From SAR116 cluster bacterium (GTDB lineage: Bacteria; Pseudomonadota; Alphaproteobacteria; Puniceispirillales; Puniceispirillaceae), in contig NYYG01000022.1 of assembly GCA_002686685.1 (NCBI GenBank), positions 20,883 through 27,954 of the forward strand: a DNA stretch of 7,072 bases, written 5' to 3'. A program made the position numbers and the translations under genes. This document shows positions 6,387 through 7,072 of this stretch, one piece after another. The notes below the pieces were generated by a model. The model was not told the DNA's origin and did not search any database. It was given only the letters and a program-made list of their open reading frames with translations. Position 1 is the stretch's first letter. Every line of letters starts with the position of its first letter.

Positions 6387-7072
6387 ATGTCGGCACCAAA
6401 GACCCTTTTTGACAAAATCTGGGATGCGCATGTTGTGCATCGCCAGGATGATGGCACCTGTCTGATCTATATTGACAGGCACCTTGTTCATGAAGTGACC
6501 AGTCCACAGGCCTTTGAAGGGCTGCGCAATGCCGGCCGCCCGGTGCGTGCGCCGAACCGCACGCTTGCAGTGGCGGATCACAATGTCCCGACCACAGACC
6601 GTTCTGCCGGCATCGCCGACGAGGAATCCCGTATTCAGGTCGAGGCGCTGGCCAATAATGCGGCCGAATTTGGCGTGCCCTATTTCGCCATGGAAGATAT
6701 TCGCCAGGGAATCGTTCACGTCATCGGGCCGGAACAGGGATTTACCCAGCCGGGCATGACCATTGTCTGCGGTGATTCGCATACCGCCACACATGGTGCT
6801 TTCGGGGCGCTGGCTTTCGGCATCGGCACGTCAGAAGTCGAGCATGTTCTGGCCACCCAGACCCTGATCCAAAAACCGGCCAAGAATATGCGCATCACCG
6901 TTGATGGTGACCTCGCGCCCGGCGTGACAGCAAAAGACATCATTCTCGCCATCATCGGCAAGATCGGCACAGCCGGCGGTACCGGCCATGTTATCGAATT
7001 CGCCGGGTCTGCTATTCGCGGCCTGTCGATGGAAGGCCGGATGACAATCTGCAACATGGCGATCGAGGGCGG
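6387..7072 (+). CDS. leuC: 3-isopropylmalate dehydratase large subunit LeuC, N-terminal part (3' end outside window)
   Basis: LeuC with LeuD isomerises 2-isopropylmalate to 3-isopropylmalate in leucine biosynthesis; it belongs to the aconitase family and carries a [4Fe-4S] cluster. The frame is open from 6387 to the window edge, giving 228 complete codons of an expected 465-470. Seen: [13 protein letters not shown] (5-17), [20 protein letters not shown] (26-45), DHNVPT (64-69), [20 protein letters not shown] (127-146), [12 protein letters not shown] (147-158) and [17 protein letters not shown] (189-205), all typical of LeuC rather than aconitase. The cluster-binding cysteines lie in the missing half. 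It starts 51 bases after rplS with no evident terminator. A CCGGC/GCCGG stem (6345-6349 with 6363-6367) is possible in the gap. No leucine-rich leader peptide is visible. Confidence 0.96.
   Translation, partial: MSAPKTLFDKIWDAHVVHRQDDGTCLIYIDRHLVHEVTSPQAFEGLRNAGRPVRAPNRTLAVADHNVPTTDRSAGIADEESRIQVEALANNAAEFGVPYFAMEDIRQGIVHVIGPEQGFTQPGMTIVCGDSHTATHGAFGALAFGIGTSEVEHVLATQTLIQKPAKNMRITVDGDLAPGVTAKDIILAIIGKIGTAGGTGHVIEFAGSAIRGLSMEGRMTICNMAIEG

Overview
The window is a compact, conserved housekeeping region from a bacterial chromosome, most likely an alphaproteobacterium. The evidence is the gene order (mtaB end, ftsY, then ffh-rpsP-rimM-trmD-rplS, then leuC directly after rplS), the protein motifs (short FtsY without an acidic A domain, Ffh with a glycine-rich tail, bS16 with an Ala/Glu/Pro-rich tail), and a moderately GC-rich composition. 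I cannot fix the family or genus; a marine Rhodospirillales or SAR116-like lineage is only a guess.

Layout: positions 1-648 hold the C-terminal half of the tRNA methylthiotransferase MtaB. One base later ftsY (650-1570) encodes the SRP receptor GTPase. A two-helix membrane protein of the DUF218/ElyC-YdcF type (1586-2371) lies on the minus strand, convergent with ftsY and only 15 bases away. A 214-base divergent intergenic region (2372-2585) then separates it from a plus-strand run: ffh (2586-4064), rpsP (4102-4653), rimM (4653-5180), trmD (5177-5899), rplS (5955-6335) and the first half of leuC (6387 to the window edge). No gene-free stretch exceeds 300 bases.

How the genes work together: FtsY and Ffh are the two partner GTPases of co-translational membrane targeting. 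rpsP, rimM, trmD and rplS form the classic ribosome and tRNA maturation cluster (30S protein bS16, 16S processing factor RimM, m1G37 tRNA methyltransferase TrmD, 50S protein bL19). MtaB and TrmD both modify position 37 of tRNAs. The rimM start overlaps the rpsP stop and the trmD start overlaps the rimM stop, which suggests translational coupling. leuC opens a leucine biosynthesis module and may be read through from the ribosomal genes.

I found no mobile element, CRISPR array, tRNA, rRNA or recognisable SRP RNA, and no undescribed multi-gene system. The most interesting details are small: a 45-base tandem repeat that builds the acidic tail of bS16, a 29-base tract almost identical between the P-loop codons of ftsY and ffh, Glu in place of the usual catalytic Asp in TrmD, and inverted repeats in the divergent intergenic region.
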